Source: Oceanobacillus profundus
GTDB taxonomy: Bacteria; Bacillota; Bacilli; Bacillales; Amphibacillaceae
Length of the DNA stretch: 64,000 bases
Reading direction: 5' to 3'
Assembly (NCBI RefSeq): GCF_003515705.1
Contig: NZ_QWEH01000005.1
Coordinates: 124,001 to 188,000, forward strand
Shown here piece after piece: positions 63,336-64,000 of the stretch (its first letter is position 1; each line of letters opens with the position of its first letter). The notes under the pieces are model-generated. The model had not been told where the DNA came from and searched no databases. It saw nothing but the letters and a program-made list of their open reading frames with translations. A program made the position numbers and the translations under genes.

Positions 63336-64000
63336 CTAATAATCCAACGGGCCACCCGACTCTAAAACCCGCATTCGATACGCATTCATCGCCGTTTCTG
63401 CAAGCTGATCCATTAAATTATAGTTGGCATAGGCACCGACAATTGCCCCAAAGCCGGGAATTAATTGGAACATCTTGATTAAGTCAATATGATCCCGGTA
63501 TTCTTGTTGGAATACGCGCCAGTCCATGTCGACAAGCTTATCCTTTTGATTCTCCCAGTTCTCAACAATAAACAATGTCTCTCTTCGCTTGTCTTCACTA
63601 GAGAACGCAAGCTGAAAAATATGAAGAAGAAATAAACGTTCTTCATACTTGCTCGTGTCAAACCCATAAACTGCTGCTGCTTCAAAAAGGAATTTCATTT
63701 TAATGGTCAACAGCAATGGAAAATCCGCAGCTCCAAGCAAAATGCCGCCAGCTCCGGTTCCCGCACCTTCTATTACTGCTGTTTTGCGATACGAGGTATG
63801 TTTTTCTCTTAGCAGCTCGTCCCGTTCAGCAAGACCGCCAGTTATTGCGAGCTGTTTTTTCGTCGTCCAATTTGAGCCGACCAACGTTGCCTTAACCATA
63901 TGTTTAATACTATCTGTAACAATCCCATGTACTTTCTCTGGAATCCAACTATTTATTTTATTTTGTGCCTGTTTAGATAACTTATTGAACATCCCAGACC
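63336..64000 (-). CDS. EcsC family protein (5' end beyond window)
   Basis: At least 218 codons encode an EcsC family protein: QNKINSWIPEKVHGIVTDSIKHMVKATLVGSNWTT, GAGTGAGGILLGAADFPLLLTIKMKFLFEAAAVYGFDTSKYEERLF and QLIPGFGAIVGAYANYNLMDQLAETAMNAYRMR. In the family the equivalent of MFNKLSKQ is internal, and the frame stays open to the edge without a ribosome site, so the start probably lies right of the window. EcsC function is unknown. Confidence 0.85.
   Translation of the reverse strand, partial: SGMFNKLSKQAQNKINSWIPEKVHGIVTDSIKHMVKATLVGSNWTTKKQLAITGGLAERDELLREKHTSYRKTAVIEGAGTGAGGILLGAADFPLLLTIKMKFLFEAAAVYGFDTSKYEERLFLLHIFQLAFSSEDKRRETLFIVENWENQKDKLVDMDWRVFQQEYRDHIDLIKMFQLIPGFGAIVGAYANYNLMDQLAETAMNAYRMRVLESGGPLDY

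Overview
The window is chromosomal DNA of a low-GC Gram-positive bacterium. Bacillus-type Shine-Dalgarno sequences (AAGGAGG class), B. subtilis-like genes (NO synthase, MhqR/MhqD/CatE, YfkAB, CsaA, BmrA, MntABCD), a T-box, a preQ1-I riboswitch and several intergenic repeat families point to Bacillaceae, probably the Oceanobacillus/Virgibacillus group. No rRNA, tRNA, CRISPR, phage or IS transposase was seen.

Layout. 1-4.3 kb: edge of a PadR regulator, NO synthase, then a Vga-type ABC-F ribosome-protection gene behind a leader peptide and a three-helix attenuator. 4.2-11.8 kb: a lipoteichoic acid synthase, an MFS transporter plus M20 amidohydrolase, and an AraC regulator fused to a GH39-like domain. 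12-14.7 kb: a quinone/catechol stress cluster (MhqR, flavin reductase, MhqD, CatE). 14.9-20.5 kb: the nickel operon nikRABCDE with a NikR-like operator. 20.5-28.5 kb: DUF3189 protein, cupin, preQ1 riboswitch/queT, DUF3891, metA, yfkAB and catalase. 28.7-32.3 kb: mntABCD with two palindromic operators. 32.4-43.3 kb: aroD, Nudix, a TetR-controlled drug ABC pair, a site-2-protease-like protein, a BmrA-like exporter, and a UvrA2/MerR-TipAS pair. 43.7-51.6 kb: a regulator with two MerR domains, a 21-bp tandem repeat, and a seven-gene glycan cassette. 51.7-64 kb: SAP protein, PlsC, RND remnant, CsaA, T-box/argS, LysM-CAP protein, PadR-DUF1700-DUF4097 operon, a second antibiotic ABC exporter with TetR, Nudix and EcsC.

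Working together. The 44.8-51.6 kb cassette encodes an apparently complete route to dTDP-4-acetamido-4,6-dideoxygalactose (RmlA, RmlB, WecE-like, WecD-like) followed by a polyprenyl-phosphate glycosyltransferase, an EmrE-like possible flippase and a DUF6044 membrane protein. This resembles a three-component cell-envelope glycosylation system carrying an aminosugar. Several drug-defence units (ABC-F, DrrAB-like, BmrA-like, UvrA2, tetronasin-type ABC) each appear to have their own control: attenuator, TetR dyads, or a MerR promoter with a 19-bp spacer. Metal homeostasis is covered by NikR/Nik and Mnt.
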